In this document: piece after piece, positions 42,870 to 51,837 of the stretch
Numbering within the stretch: position 1 is the first letter of the stretch
How the letters are laid out: the number at the start of each line of letters is the position of its first letter
Source of the DNA: JACTMZ01 sp044359955
Lineage (GTDB): Bacteria; Verrucomicrobiota; Verrucomicrobiia; Chthoniobacterales; JACTMZ01
Assembly: GCA_044359955.1 (NCBI GenBank)
Contig: JBIKLF010000008.1
Span: 1-64,000, forward strand
Direction: 5' to 3'
DNA: 64,000 nucleotides
The notes under the pieces: model-generated
Told to the model about the DNA's origin: nothing
Databases searched by the model: none
Seen by the model: the letters and a program-made list of their open reading frames with translations, nothing else
Position numbers and translations under genes: made by a program

Positions 42870-43409
42870 TCATTCGGCTGCCACTGCAGCCGTCGGGTTG
42901 AAAGAACCCAAGACGGCTTCGGCCGAATCCAAGTCTTCCGCATAGGCCGCGGCCCAGACTTCGGCGATGGTGGTCGGTCCGAGAATGATGATGGCCGAGA
43001 CGAATTTCACATCGTTGCCGTCTTTGTCTTTCCCGTCCCCGCCAAGCTGGAAAGCGGGCATGCCCTTGATCTCGAGTTCCTTGACGTCACCCAGTTCTAT
43101 GTCCTTGTAGTTCTCCTGGAGAAACTCGGCGGTTGATTCTGAGATGGCGTCGATCTCGGCCTTGGCGTCCTCCTCGCTTTCGCACTCGACGGCGCGGAAT
43201 TGCAGCACTGATCCGTTCTCGCTCTCGAGCGAACCGAATTCGCCCACCTCGGAAATTGCCGTAACCTCCCAATCGGCCGGCGCGTCGATGCTGAACATCG
43301 TGGCGTCCTGCGTGGGGTAGTGCAGCGTCTTGGTTTCGGCTTGCGCGGCCGCGAGGCTGGCGACGGTAAAAATGACAGCGGCGACGGAGGTGAATAATGT
43401 TGCTTTCAT
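42870..43409 (-). CDS. Exported protein of unknown function (179 aa)
   Basis: Signal peptide (LFTSVAAVIFTVASLAAAQA) then an acidic domain with FSIDAPADWEVTAI and VLQFRAVECESEEDAKAEID, a shape reminiscent of the PsbP/Mog1-like fold (DUF1795 type) in which a D/P-W segment opens the sheet. Similarity is weak. Convergent with the transglutaminase-like gene with no gap. Start at 43409; the frame is open upstream but without signal character. Confidence 0.65.
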   Translation of the reverse strand: MKATLFTSVAAVIFTVASLAAAQAETKTLHYPTQDATMFSIDAPADWEVTAISEVGEFGSLESENGSVLQFRAVECESEEDAKAEIDAISESTAEFLQENYKDIELGDVKELEIKGMPAFQLGGDGKDKDGNDVKFVSAIIILGPTTIAEVWAAAYAEDLDSAEAVLGSFNPTAAVAAE

Positions 43410-43482
43410 GGTGCAGTCATCTTCCCCCAACCGCAGTCGGGCGCAAGCTTTTTTGCGGAGTTCTCGTCCGGGCGCGGAAAAA

Positions 43483-44484
43483 TTATGGGAGTCCCGGAGT
43501 TGCAATAAGGATCCGCAAATCTTCAGGCGGCGTGTAATCGGTTTTCTCGATGACGAAAGTCGTCGGGCCGGTCTTTTTCACGCCGGTGGCGCAGAGCGAA
43601 AGGATGTTGTTCGGGCTGCCTTTGTCGACGGTCAGCTTGAACGTCCCGATCGGCCCCTGCCAGGTGTTGGCGGTGCGCAGGATGTAATCGATGTGATACG
43701 ACATGCGGCAGCGGGTGAGCGCTTTCGAGGTGGCTTCATCGACACAGTAGCGTCGGGCGGTGGCGAGTTGGTAGTCCTCGGTCGCGGGGTGTTGCCAAGA
43801 CCAGATGCCGCCGGGCGGATGGTTTTCGTAGGCGTGTTTGATGGCAACCTTGGTGCCGGCCGGGAAGGTCTGGGTCCAGTGGTAGCGGATGGCGATGGCC
43901 CATTGGAAAGAGTAACGTTCCGCGCTGTCCTGCGGCGCACCTTCTGGCAATTCGACCAATCCCACGGAGACGAGTTTCTCGAGTGCGGCGGGAGTCAGTT
44001 TTTCCATCGCTGCGACGAGTCGGTCAGGCTTGAGCGTGAGGGGCACGCCGGCCTCCTCGAGCAGCGCGGTCACATCTTCGCCAACCGTCGGTTCGCCGGT
44101 GCCGGGAGCGTAGGAAAACCGGACGGCGCGGCGCTCGACTTTGGGTGTGATGCCGCGGCCATCGACCTCGACGGTGAAGTTGACCAGGTTTTCGCGGTCG
44201 GCGTCTTCCGGCAGGTTGGTATCCGAATAAAACAAATCCTGCAGGGCGATCGGCGGCAGCGGGAAAATGATTTCGCCGGTCACGTCCTCGTCCGAAGTAT
44301 TCGCGAAAACGTAGGAGACTTTGATTTGGTCAATGCTGATGAAGAGATCTTCCGAGAGCATGGCGACCTTGTCGGTCTGCGCGAATTCGAGGCCGTTCGC
44401 GCCGATGCCCCCGAACCCGTCGTTGGCGCGCGTGTGCGCAACCGCGACGAAGAGTGCGATGCCGAGAAGAATTACCGTTCTCAT
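43483..44484 (-). CDS. Exported DUF4424-like protein
   Basis: A 333-aa exported protein. Signal peptide RTVILLGIALFVAVAHTRA. The sequence NDGFGGIGANGLEFAQTDKV and the LSEDLFISIDQIKVSYVFAN block, then EIIFPLPPIAL, follow the DUF4424 pattern (alpha-beta exported proteins of unknown role). The start at 44484 overlaps the stop of the LprI-like gene by 4 bp, so the two are coupled. Confidence 0.72.
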   Translation of the reverse strand: MRTVILLGIALFVAVAHTRANDGFGGIGANGLEFAQTDKVAMLSEDLFISIDQIKVSYVFANTSDEDVTGEIIFPLPPIALQDLFYSDTNLPEDADRENLVNFTVEVDGRGITPKVERRAVRFSYAPGTGEPTVGEDVTALLEEAGVPLTLKPDRLVAAMEKLTPAALEKLVSVGLVELPEGAPQDSAERYSFQWAIAIRYHWTQTFPAGTKVAIKHAYENHPPGGIWSWQHPATEDYQLATARRYCVDEATSKALTRCRMSYHIDYILRTANTWQGPIGTFKLTVDKGSPNNILSLCATGVKKTGPTTFVIEKTDYTPPEDLRILIATPGLP

Positions 44485-44891
44485 TCCTTCACCTTCACCG
44501 TTCCCCCGCACAGGTTGCCTTCCTCCACGCCCTCGATCCACACGTTGAGCGTCTTGATGCGATCCTGTGTCAGTTCGGTCAGATAGGTCATTTCGCACAC
44601 GGGCTGGATGCTGCCGTAGTAGCCGGGCTCACGGTCGGGGTATTTCATCTTCAACTGCGCATCGCGAAAATCGATCCAGCAACGCTGCGCTTTTTTGAGG
44701 TTGGCCAGGAACACGTCATCGTCCGCGTAATCCTCGAGGATTTGTTGGTAGATCGCATTTAGCTCTATGTCCGCCGCTTTGAACTCGCCGGCCGCATCTT
44801 GGTTCATTTCCCCTTGGGTCTGGGCGCTTGCTTCGGTCCATGGCGCGCCAAACACGATCAGCGCGATAATCGGCAGGAAGGATTTCGTCAT
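44481..44891 (-). CDS. Exported LprI-like (DUF1311) protein
   Basis: A 136-aa protein with signal peptide (FLPIIALIVFGAPWTEASAQ) and a helical domain with ELNAIYQQILEDYADDD, LKKAQRCWIDFRDAQL and EMTYLTELTQDRI. This is the lysozyme-inhibitor LprI N-terminal (DUF1311) pattern, with two Cys likely bonded. It could protect peptidoglycan from host or competitor lysozyme. Upstream of the DUF4424-like gene in one transcript. Confidence 0.8.
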   Translation of the reverse strand: MTKSFLPIIALIVFGAPWTEASAQTQGEMNQDAAGEFKAADIELNAIYQQILEDYADDDVFLANLKKAQRCWIDFRDAQLKMKYPDREPGYYGSIQPVCEMTYLTELTQDRIKTLNVWIEGVEEGNLCGGTVKVKE

Positions 44892-45039
44892 AGACCCGTC
44901 TACTTAGGCCGGACGAACGGCGCTGTCGACCCATGTTTGTCCATTTGGGAACGCTTCTTTGGGGAGTGTATAACCGATGGACTCGCGGTGCTCGGAGGTA
45001 ATGCCAAAGCCGGAGAGGTTGCGGACTTTACCTCTTAAG

Positions 45040-45103
45040 GTAGGGACGAGCGGCCCGCTCGTCCGCTCTCTGAACAACGGCCACGCGGGCCGCGTGTCCC
45101 TAC
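45040..45103. repeat. Palindromic repeat, family B, copy 2
   Basis: GTAGGGACGAGCGGCCCGCT at the left, GGGCCGCGTGTCCCTAC at the right; 64 bp, the same as copy 1 with a few changes. Confidence 0.75.
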
Positions 45104-45192
45104 CCGATGATCGTCATTCGTGAGTCCAACTCATTTTGAGGATTGGTATAATGTCTTGCCGCTTGGTTTTGGGCCCATTGCCGCGCAGTCCA

Positions 45193-45477
45193 TCAAGTCT
45201 CCGCGCAGATTTCTTGCCGGAGAAATGCTCTTAGCCGGAACGATGCAGTTGAAGGCAAAAGTAGAAGCGGCGTCCCCGCCGCTTGTCGTCCAGGGTTAAG
45301 CGGCGGGGACGTCGCTTCTACTTTTCCGAACCGCCGCAGCAAAGGCCTCACCAGATCGTGGCGTCTATGCCGCCAACACCGCGTTCCAACAATAGGACTC
45401 CCTTCAGGCTCTTCCCCCTGTCCTGTGAATTGAAGGATGCTGATGAGCAGGCTGAATAAAAGGACGGTCGCTTTCAT
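45193..45477 (-). pseudogene. Possible remnant of a small exported-protein gene
   Basis: ATG at 45477 begins MKATVLLFSLLISILQFTGQ, a good signal peptide. The following sequence runs into the family C repeat at 45231-45325 and loses protein character (Arg/Leu/Pro-rich). Probably a short exported protein whose 3' part was replaced by repeat DNA, or chance. Confidence 0.3.
45231..45325. repeat. Palindromic repeat, family C, copy 2 (inverted relative to 569-663)
   Basis: The flank TTAGCCGGAACGATGCAG precedes a hairpin AAGTAGAAGCGGCG...CGTCGCTTCTACTTTT of about 65 bp. Flank identity with copy 1 shows a mobile unit larger than the hairpin. The rest of 44892-45583 (104-230 after copy B) holds no recognisable gene. 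Confidence 0.7.
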
Positions 45478-45583
45478 GGGAGGTTGCCGGGTCATGCAGG
45501 CCTTTCTGTTTTTTGGCAAAAGCTGTTTGAGGCGCCGTCTGCCGGCGGCAGCATAATTGGTTGTTTTGGCGTCCCCGTGCCCT

Positions 45584-46660
45584 ATGAGTGGCGGGGTGAA
45601 CGCGCTCAACCTGAAGAACTTTGTGCGGGAGGCGCTTTCCCGCGGCATCGGACGGGAGGAAATCTCCCAGGGTCTGCGCCAAGCCGGCTGGCCGGAAAAA
45701 GAAATCCAGGAGGGTCTCGACTCTTTCGTCGATGCCGGGTTGCCGCTGCCGGTGCCGCGTTGCCAAGCCTCGGGAAGTCCGCGCGAGGCCTTCCTCCATC
45801 TGCTCATGTTCTTCGCGCTCGGGGTATGGGTCACCGCGCTGGGTTCTCTGCTCTTCGACTTCATCAACATCCGGTTTTCCTTGCCCGGTGAGACGGTCTC
45901 GGGTGTGGCCGATTCGCTGCGCTTCGGCGTTGCTTCGCTGGTCGTCGCTTTTCCTTTGTTTGTTTTGGTCGCCCGGCGCGTGCGCGCCGATTTGGCCGTC
46001 AATCCCGCGCGGACCTTCGATCCGGTGCGACGCTGGCTTTCCTACCTCGCGCTTCTCGTCGCTTCGCTCGTGCTCGTCGGGGACGGCGTGGCGCTGGTTG
46101 TGCAATTTCTCGGTGGTGATCTCACCGCGCGCTTTGTCTTGAAGGCGGCCGTGGTGGCCGCGCTGGCCGGAGGCGTGGTCTGGTGGTTGCTGGGCGGGCT
46201 GCGCGAAGGCGCCCGTGCTGTGCCGGCGTTTGCCCGGATCGCGTTGTGGGCGCTGGTTGCTGCCGTGGTTGCCGCCGTGGTTGCCGCCGCGTTGTGGTTG
46301 GCCGGTGGGCCGGTGCAAGCAAGGGCCGAGTCGCTCGATCAAATGCGCAGGCAGAATTTGCGCACCATCTACCACGATGTGAATTCGTTTTACCGGCAGC
46401 AGGGGCACTTGCCGGCCTCGCTCGAGGAATGCGACCGCAGCCCGGGAACGTTCATCGAAAGGAAAACCGATCCCGCCACCGGTGCTCCTTACGGTTACGA
46501 AGTGGTCGATGCCGATACGTTTACGCTTTCCGCCGATTTCAGTCTGCCGAATATTGCGCAGCAATCGGGGGCTTACGGACCCGAGGTGGATGGCTTTTGG
46601 AAACACGAGGCGGGACCGGCGGTCTTCCGCGTCGATTTGGGCGCCGCGCAGGAGGACTGA
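45584..46660 (+). CDS. DUF5671-like membrane protein
   Basis: A 358-aa protein. Residues 1-55 are a helical, UBA-like segment (REALSRGIGREEISQGLRQ with AGWPEKEIQEGL), followed by five to six membrane helices and a C-terminal soluble domain after residue 240 with IYHDVNSFYRQQGHLPAS, reminiscent of prepilin-like tails. The combination of the short helical module and four-helix membrane block matches DUF5671 proteins. The start is uncertain (45584 or 45557). Confidence 0.65.
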   Translation: MSGGVNALNLKNFVREALSRGIGREEISQGLRQAGWPEKEIQEGLDSFVDAGLPLPVPRCQASGSPREAFLHLLMFFALGVWVTALGSLLFDFINIRFSLPGETVSGVADSLRFGVASLVVAFPLFVLVARRVRADLAVNPARTFDPVRRWLSYLALLVASLVLVGDGVALVVQFLGGDLTARFVLKAAVVAALAGGVVWWLLGGLREGARAVPAFARIALWALVAAVVAAVVAAALWLAGGPVQARAESLDQMRRQNLRTIYHDVNSFYRQQGHLPASLEECDRSPGTFIERKTDPATGAPYGYEVVDADTFTLSADFSLPNIAQQSGAYGPEVDGFWKHEAGPAVFRVDLGAAQED

Positions 46661-46663
46661 ATT

Positions 46664-46975
46664 GTGCGTCCGCGTGTCATTGCCGCGATCGTCCTCACCC
46701 TTCTGCTTCTTTTTGGAGCGGGAACCTCTCTCTTGCTGGTCATGATCGTTCCCTTCCTCTTCGACGCCCCTGGAACCGAGGAACAGGCGGCAACGTGGGT
46801 CATAGTCGGGGCGATCCTTTCCGCTCCACTCATGTGTCTGGCGGCGACCATCGGCGTGTGGATCGCTGCTTTTCCCGCCGGACGCAGCCGTTGGTGGTAT
46901 GCCGCGCTGATTCTGCCCGTCCTCAGCGGTCTGGTTTTCTGGATCGCCGGGTCCTTCCGCCCGGAATTTTTCTGA
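46664..46975 (+). CDS. Small membrane protein (103 aa)
   Basis: GTG start 3 bp after the DUF5671-like gene. Three membrane helices separated by short loops; no motif recognised. Probably co-expressed with the preceding gene. Confidence 0.6.
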   Translation: MRPRVIAAIVLTLLLLFGAGTSLLLVMIVPFLFDAPGTEEQAATWVIVGAILSAPLMCLAATIGVWIAAFPAGRSRWWYAALILPVLSGLVFWIAGSFRPEFF

Positions 46976-46997
46976 AACCTTCCGTCCGAACCTGTCT

Positions 46998-47825
46998 ATG
47001 ACATTGGCCAGAATTTGCAGCAACTACCGGTTCGAAGCGGTGATAATCCCGCATTTCTTGGTCCGAGCCGTTCTGGTTCTGATGTCCGTGGTCACATCTT
47101 TGGCGGCTGGGCATGAGCATGGGCCGACCGGAACCTACACCGAGTGGAACTGGCCTGACCCACCACCCAATGCCAACGGCAAGTCGGGATACGAGAGTTT
47201 TGAGCACGGTTTGAGGGTAGACATCGAGCCGGATGCCAACGTCGGATTTTTCTGGGCGCATCAAGGAAGTTTCGTTGACGGAGACACTTTCTACCTGGGA
47301 CTGCAAACCCTCGGGCGCCATCCCGACGGGGCCGAAGGCAAGGTCGCTATTTTTTCAGTCTGGAACGCGCGCGAGGGTTCCAGTTCGGGGATCGCCCAGC
47401 CTTTCAGTGGCGAAGGCGAGGGTTTTCAGACGGTGATCCCCTATGATTGGCGCGCCAACCGGAAATACCGGCTCCGCATTTCGCGGAGCGGCCAAAACCG
47501 GAAGGGCACCGAATGGACGTCCACCGTTCGGGACGAGTCCAGCGGGGAAGAAGTTGAAATCGGCACGATCACGGTGCCGAAATCATGGGGTTACCTTGGA
47601 CCCTGGTCTGTCATGTGGTCGGAGCGTTACACCGGTCCGGACGTCCGAGATTGCCACGATGTCGGCCGCTCCAAAGTGCTCTTCGAAGCTCCCCGCGCGA
47701 ATGACGGTGAGACGAAAGCCACGAGCCACCGCAACTATCTCGCCGACCCCGCGAATTGCCCGAACTCCCGCGTCGGCGACACCCGCAACGGCGTGTGGCA
47801 GGAAATGGGTGCGCCCGATGGATAA
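46998..47825 (+). CDS. Exported protein with DUF3472-like domain
   Basis: A 275-aa protein. The N-terminal 36 residues contain a hydrophobic signal (VRAVLVLMSVVTSLAAG). The mature domain has TYTEWNWPDP, FFWAHQGSFVDGDTFYLGLQ, KVAIFSVWNAREGSSSG and NRKYRLRISRSG, which resembles DUF3472, a beta-sandwich found in secreted carbohydrate-active proteins. Paired Cys near the C-terminus. It starts 22 bp after the previous gene. Confidence 0.6.
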   Translation: MTLARICSNYRFEAVIIPHFLVRAVLVLMSVVTSLAAGHEHGPTGTYTEWNWPDPPPNANGKSGYESFEHGLRVDIEPDANVGFFWAHQGSFVDGDTFYLGLQTLGRHPDGAEGKVAIFSVWNAREGSSSGIAQPFSGEGEGFQTVIPYDWRANRKYRLRISRSGQNRKGTEWTSTVRDESSGEEVEIGTITVPKSWGYLGPWSVMWSERYTGPDVRDCHDVGRSKVLFEAPRANDGETKATSHRNYLADPANCPNSRVGDTRNGVWQEMGAPDG

Positions 47826-47828
47826 TTA

Positions 47829-48176
47829 ATGCAGGTTGGCCCATCTGCTTTCCCTGTGAAGTCAAAGCTCAACCTCCCATTGGTGATCGGCATTGCCATG
47901 CTCCTTTGCGGATTCCTGCTGGCAAATTATGCAGGCCCCGCCATCTATGGCTCGCTCTCGGAAATTCGCGCACCCAGCACGCAGACCGACAATCCGGTCT
48001 TCGCGGTTCCGATCTACTTCGTGAAACTCCTCCTGCAGGCTGCCGGGCCGCTGCTTGTCATCATCCTTGGCGCCCTCATGGCCGTCTCCGGCGCGGTGGC
48101 GTCACTCGTCGGACTGGTGCAGATCATTTTGCGTTGGTTCCGTCGTCGCCGCGGAACACCGGAGTCCAAAGAATGA
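47829..48176 (+). CDS. Small membrane protein (115 aa)
   Basis: Two to three membrane segments (VIGIAMLLCGFLLANYAG; FVKLLLQAAGPLLVIILGAL) and an Arg-rich C-terminus (RWFRRRRGTPESKE) that should be cytoplasmic. No family recognised. Last gene of the plus-strand run from 45584. Confidence 0.6.
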   Translation: MQVGPSAFPVKSKLNLPLVIGIAMLLCGFLLANYAGPAIYGSLSEIRAPSTQTDNPVFAVPIYFVKLLLQAAGPLLVIILGALMAVSGAVASLVGLVQIILRWFRRRRGTPESKE

Positions 48177-48197
48177 GGCAAGAGGACTCCCCGGCGA

Positions 48198-48554
48198 TCA
48201 CGGCGCGTAGCGTCGATACCGATCGCCGTCGAGCAGGAGATCGTCGCCATCCATGGTGACGGTGAACGTCTTGTTCGTTTTTAAATCAGGAACCTTGAGG
48301 GTCAGTTGATCTCCCTCCAGCGTCCACGTTCCTCCCCACATCGTGGCCTCCCCATCGGCACCCTGCACGTGAAGTCGTCCGTCCTCGAAAAAGTCGTAAC
48401 TGATGTCTCCCTCGACCGGCTGCCAGCCATAGGTATTTGGCGTGCTGTGGAGGAACTGCCTGAGTTCGGACTCCGACTGGGCCGAGGTGTCGTGGGGGAT
48501 GAGCCAGAGCAGAGTGGCAAGGCATGCCAGTGCGGTTTTGAGCGTGATTTTCAT
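48198..48554 (-). CDS. Small exported lipocalin-like protein (118 aa)
   Basis: Signal peptide (KTALACLATLLWLIPHDTSA) then a single beta-rich domain with GEATMWGGTWTLEGDQLTLK and TFTVTMDGDDLLLDG, the layout of small lipocalin-like domains that detect or bind hydrophobic ligands. No specific family. Start at 48554; the frame opens further upstream in sequence with no signal-peptide character. Confidence 0.6.
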   Translation of the reverse strand: MKITLKTALACLATLLWLIPHDTSAQSESELRQFLHSTPNTYGWQPVEGDISYDFFEDGRLHVQGADGEATMWGGTWTLEGDQLTLKVPDLKTNKTFTVTMDGDDLLLDGDRYRRYAP

Positions 48555-48684
48555 TCCAGTGGTGAAGTTGTCTGGCGGAACTTCGATGACAAGAATAATT
48601 TGACATTGGCCGCCCCCTTGGAGTCCAAAGGGGCCCTCCCGGCATTTGCCGACGCCATATCTCACCCAAAAAACACCAACCATT

Positions 48685-49086
48685 ATGAAACGCCTTTTCG
48701 CCTATTTTGCCTGCGGCACATTCCTCGCACTTCTTTTGGCCACGCCCGCTCTCGCCGGCCCCCGGGAGGTGCCGAAAGGTTCGGAGCTGCGTGACCATCT
48801 CTTCACGCTCGCCCGCGCGACTGTGGAAGAAACAGCAGGGTGCCCCGTCCGCTTCGCCGGCCCGCTCAAGGAACTCGACGGATGGGCGTTCTTCAACGGC
48901 AACATCGTGGACAAATCCGGCAAAGCGATTCGCATCGGAGGAGCGGAGAGTTCGGACACCGTGATTCTTTGGAAAAAATCGGGCGGCGCATGGGAGCTCG
49001 TGACGTCCGCCGCGGGAATCTCCGATGTCTCTTACGCATCGTGGCCCGACGAATACGGCGCGCCCAACGAACTGCTCTTTCCCTGA
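48685..49086 (+). CDS. Exported protein of unknown function (133 aa)
   Basis: Signal peptide (FACGTFLALLLATPALAG). The body has VRFAGPLKELDGWAFFNG, SSDTVILWKKSGGAWELV and a C-terminal SYASWPDEYGAPNELLF. This domain is seen in small exported proteins of Proteobacteria and Verrucomicrobia without a known role. The start is the first Met after CACCAACCATT, giving the signal peptide. Confidence 0.65.
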   Translation: MKRLFAYFACGTFLALLLATPALAGPREVPKGSELRDHLFTLARATVEETAGCPVRFAGPLKELDGWAFFNGNIVDKSGKAIRIGGAESSDTVILWKKSGGAWELVTSAAGISDVSYASWPDEYGAPNELLFP

Positions 49087-49145
49087 GATCCGTGAATGCG
49101 GGTCTCGCCGAAAATTTGCGCAAATCCGCACCGCGAATTCCCACG

Positions 49146-50267
49146 ATGAAAAGGACCGTTTTTTTCGCTGCCGGCTGCCTGTTTCTTGGTCTTGTGCCTG
49201 TTTCCGCCGTGCTCGATATCGTTGCGGACAACGCGGAAGGTAAAGAGCCGGTGTATGTTTTGCAGGACACCTCCACCGGCGAGAACTATGGGACGTTCTG
49301 GGATCGTGCGAATGACAGGAGCGACTTCGGCTTCGAGTCATCGATCGTGCCGGACTTCGTCTGGTCGAAGGACCGCGACTACGTGGCCGTCACTGCAGGA
49401 GCCTCGCGGAGCAGGACAGTTTCGATCTACAAGGTCGTTGGCGACTCGCTTGAGGAAGTAAGCGTTCCGCAGCTGAACGATGAACAGGCCGCCCCGCTGA
49501 GCGACATTACCGATCCCGCTGCCGAAGGGATGGACGCGATTCGCTGGCAACCGGATGGCACCCTGCTGGTCCGCTTCTGGTCAGTGGATCGTGTGACCGA
49601 CGATTCGGCGGAACAAAAAGAAGCCAACGTCTGGGCCGACATCGAGATCGAAGGCGACCGGGCAATAATCGTCGGGACAAGCACAGCAGAGCCGTCCGTC
49701 CCATCAGAGCAGTCCCTGGCCTCCGATCCCGCACCGCCGGCGGGGGAGACCCTCACCTCGCGCAGCGAACCAATCTACGCGCAGGGCGACACCGGCGAGC
49801 AACCGCCGGACGATTCGGAGTCGGTCTTCCGCTTTGACGGGAAGGACTACTTCCTGCGCGGCGATCAAGCGGGGATCCGTGAATATCTGACGGAAGGCGA
49901 GACCTTCGAAAGCTGGAACACGCTTATCTCGATCCGCCACTTCGATGGCACCGATGATCCCCGCGCGTATGCCTTTGCCATCGTCAAGAACGCCAAAGCC
50001 AGCGACCCCGAAGCCCAGGGGCAGGTTATGGAAAACGATGCGGCCGGATCCTACATCGCGGACTTTCTGGTTTATTCCGAGGAGGGCAGCGAGCCTGCCT
50101 ACGCGGAATGGAACCTCTGGCGTGTCGAGAAGAAGGGTGACGGCGTCGAGGCCGTGCAATACGCGCGGAGGTTCTACAATTTTGATACCGATACACCGCA
50201 GCAACTGATCGCGGACCGCGAAAGGATTGTCCCGGAACTCGCGGTGCTTGAAATACCGGCAGAGTAG
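49146..50267 (+). CDS. Exported protein of unknown function (373 aa)
   Basis: Signal peptide (RTVFFAAGCLFLGLVPVSA). Two similar-looking parts: an N-terminal region with NYGTFWDRANDRSDFGFESS and SIVPDFVWSKDRDYVAV, and a C-terminal region after an acidic, Pro-rich linker (about 185-225). No enzyme motif. Its N-terminal part resembles domains next to LprI-type proteins, but this is not firm. It starts 60 bp after the 133-aa exported protein on the same strand. Confidence 0.6.
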   Translation: MKRTVFFAAGCLFLGLVPVSAVLDIVADNAEGKEPVYVLQDTSTGENYGTFWDRANDRSDFGFESSIVPDFVWSKDRDYVAVTAGASRSRTVSIYKVVGDSLEEVSVPQLNDEQAAPLSDITDPAAEGMDAIRWQPDGTLLVRFWSVDRVTDDSAEQKEANVWADIEIEGDRAIIVGTSTAEPSVPSEQSLASDPAPPAGETLTSRSEPIYAQGDTGEQPPDDSESVFRFDGKDYFLRGDQAGIREYLTEGETFESWNTLISIRHFDGTDDPRAYAFAIVKNAKASDPEAQGQVMENDAAGSYIADFLVYSEEGSEPAYAEWNLWRVEKKGDGVEAVQYARRFYNFDTDTPQQLIADRERIVPELAVLEIPAE

Positions 50268-50303
50268 AACGCAACCCGCTGGCCCCTGGCGTCATTGGCT
50301 CGC

Positions 50304-50642
50304 TCAGCCGGGCAACCCGGACGCGAAAACGTAAACGCCAACAATTACCAGCGTGAGTCCGATGCCGAACAAGCCGGCGAAAATGCGGAGAAGAAGCTTC
50401 CGCCTCGTGCGCCAGAAAACCGCCAATCCCAGCGGGACCCCGGCCGCGCCGGCCAAGAGCTGACCGCCAAGCACCAGCAGCACCATGCTGGTTTGCGCCT
50501 CGGCGGGCGCGGTCCCGGCATCATTGGCCATCAGCGTGCCCATCAAGGAAAGCGTGATGACGAGCGAGGCGCCGGCGATCCACAAAGCGGCCAAGAGCAA
50601 GCCGGCCAGAATAAGCAAGGTTCGGGCGAGATGATCGTTCAT
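50304..50642 (-). CDS. Small membrane protein (112 aa)
   Basis: Three membrane segments (ARTLLILAGLLLAALWIAG; SMVLLVLGGQLLAGAAGVP; IFAGLFGIGLTLVIVGVYV). No family recognised. Convergent with the 373-aa exported protein. Confidence 0.6.
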   Translation of the reverse strand: MNDHLARTLLILAGLLLAALWIAGASLVITLSLMGTLMANDAGTAPAEAQTSMVLLVLGGQLLAGAAGVPLGLAVFWRTRRKLLLRIFAGLFGIGLTLVIVGVYVFASGLPG

Positions 50643-50758
50643 GCGGAAGCGTCGGGAATTCCTGGTTGCAGTGCATGTAATCGGACGCCCGCCATGGCGT
50701 CAAACGGGCGCTTTTCCGGATTGTTATGCTCCGCCGCCGCGGCGAGAAAGACGGGGTG

Positions 50759-51025
50759 ATGAAAGGTCGAGTTATGCGGTCCGCGGCGATCATGGCGGCT
50801 TGCTTGGCGCCGATGCTTGTGCTGCCCCTGCAAGGTTGCACCCTTGCGGCCTACGGACTGGGTGTCGCCACGATGGCCAACGATAGCGTGGTGCGGGACA
50901 AGGAAGAGTATGCCTCCTATGTCCGGCGGGCCGAGACAGAGAACGCGGAGCGATTGAAGGCGGGTCTGCCCGCGCGGAAAATTCTCTCGCGGCGCGCCTG
51001 GTCCAGTCAGAGCAGTGCGCCTTGA
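50759..51025 (+). CDS. Small lipoprotein (88 aa)
   Basis: Signal with lipobox: MRSAAIMAACLAPMLVLPLQ followed by GC, then a short polar tail with DKEEYASYVRRAETENAERL. The start is either 50759 (MKGRVMRS) or 50774. Function unknown; convergent with the following minus-strand exported protein. Confidence 0.55.
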   Translation: MKGRVMRSAAIMAACLAPMLVLPLQGCTLAAYGLGVATMANDSVVRDKEEYASYVRRAETENAERLKAGLPARKILSRRAWSSQSSAP

Positions 51026-51041
51026 TCGTCCCGCGGACGCC

Positions 51042-51782
51042 TCACGGCCATTCCACGGCGGTCAGCACGTCGATGTCCATGCGTCCACCGGCTTCGGGAA
51101 TCTCCTCGTTGCGCCGCTCCCAGCGCACGCGGCAGGCACGGCCCTCGTATTCCTGCGGGTCGGCGAGAACGCGATCGATGGCCACGTCAGTCTGCAGAAT
51201 GAAAAAGGAGCGCTCGGCGCCTTTGCTGTCGCGCATTTTCCAGTGCGCGTAATCGCCTTGCTCGATGCCGAGGAACACGCCCTCGACAGCTTGGCCTCCG
51301 GCCGCCTCCGTGCCCGCGGAGCCCCCAAGCGCCTGGGTGTAGCGCGGAATTTCCGTGCCGAGACGTTCCAGCATGCTGGCGGCATCCTCGCTGTGCGGCA
51401 CGAATGAGGGATCCGTCGAAAGCCACTTCACGATCTCGCCGTTTTCCAAATAAACGCGGTCTTCGATCGCTTTGCCGCCGTCCTTCTTGAGCGTGCTGAA
51501 AACAAACACCGGCTGTCCGCCCTCAAGATAAAACTCGTCGAAACCGGCGCCGCTCAGGCCCGGCGAGGCGGTGATCTTGCGGAGTTGTCCGTTCTCTTTC
51601 CAACCCTGCAAGGAAACGGGGCCATCCGCACCTGGAAGGGTGGCGCTGACTTTTTCCAGATCCGCCGCGCTCGCGTTGATTTCACGATAGACTTGGCGTT
51701 GGTGCGAGATGTCGGGGTCTTGGGCCTGCGCCGCGCTCGCGGCGGCGAGGAAGGCGATCAACAGGGGGCGGGATTTCGTCAT
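51042..51782 (-). CDS. Exported protein of unknown function (246 aa)
   Basis: Signal peptide (PLLIAFLAAASAAQA). A central domain with EFYLEGGQPVFVFSTLKKDG and DRVYLENGEIVKWLSTD looks like the recurrent exported beta-domain seen in many Gram-negative proteins. The C-terminal 80 residues (GVFLGIEQGDYAHWKMRD, then YEGRACRVRWERR) look like an OB-fold. Last member of the exported group. Confidence 0.65.
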   Translation of the reverse strand: MTKSRPLLIAFLAAASAAQAQDPDISHQRQVYREINASAADLEKVSATLPGADGPVSLQGWKENGQLRKITASPGLSGAGFDEFYLEGGQPVFVFSTLKKDGGKAIEDRVYLENGEIVKWLSTDPSFVPHSEDAASMLERLGTEIPRYTQALGGSAGTEAAGGQAVEGVFLGIEQGDYAHWKMRDSKGAERSFFILQTDVAIDRVLADPQEYEGRACRVRWERRNEEIPEAGGRMDIDVLTAVEWP

Positions 51783-51837
51783 TTCCGGTAACTATCCCCG
51801 GCGCCGTCCTGCGACAAGATCAAGATGCGCGATCTCC

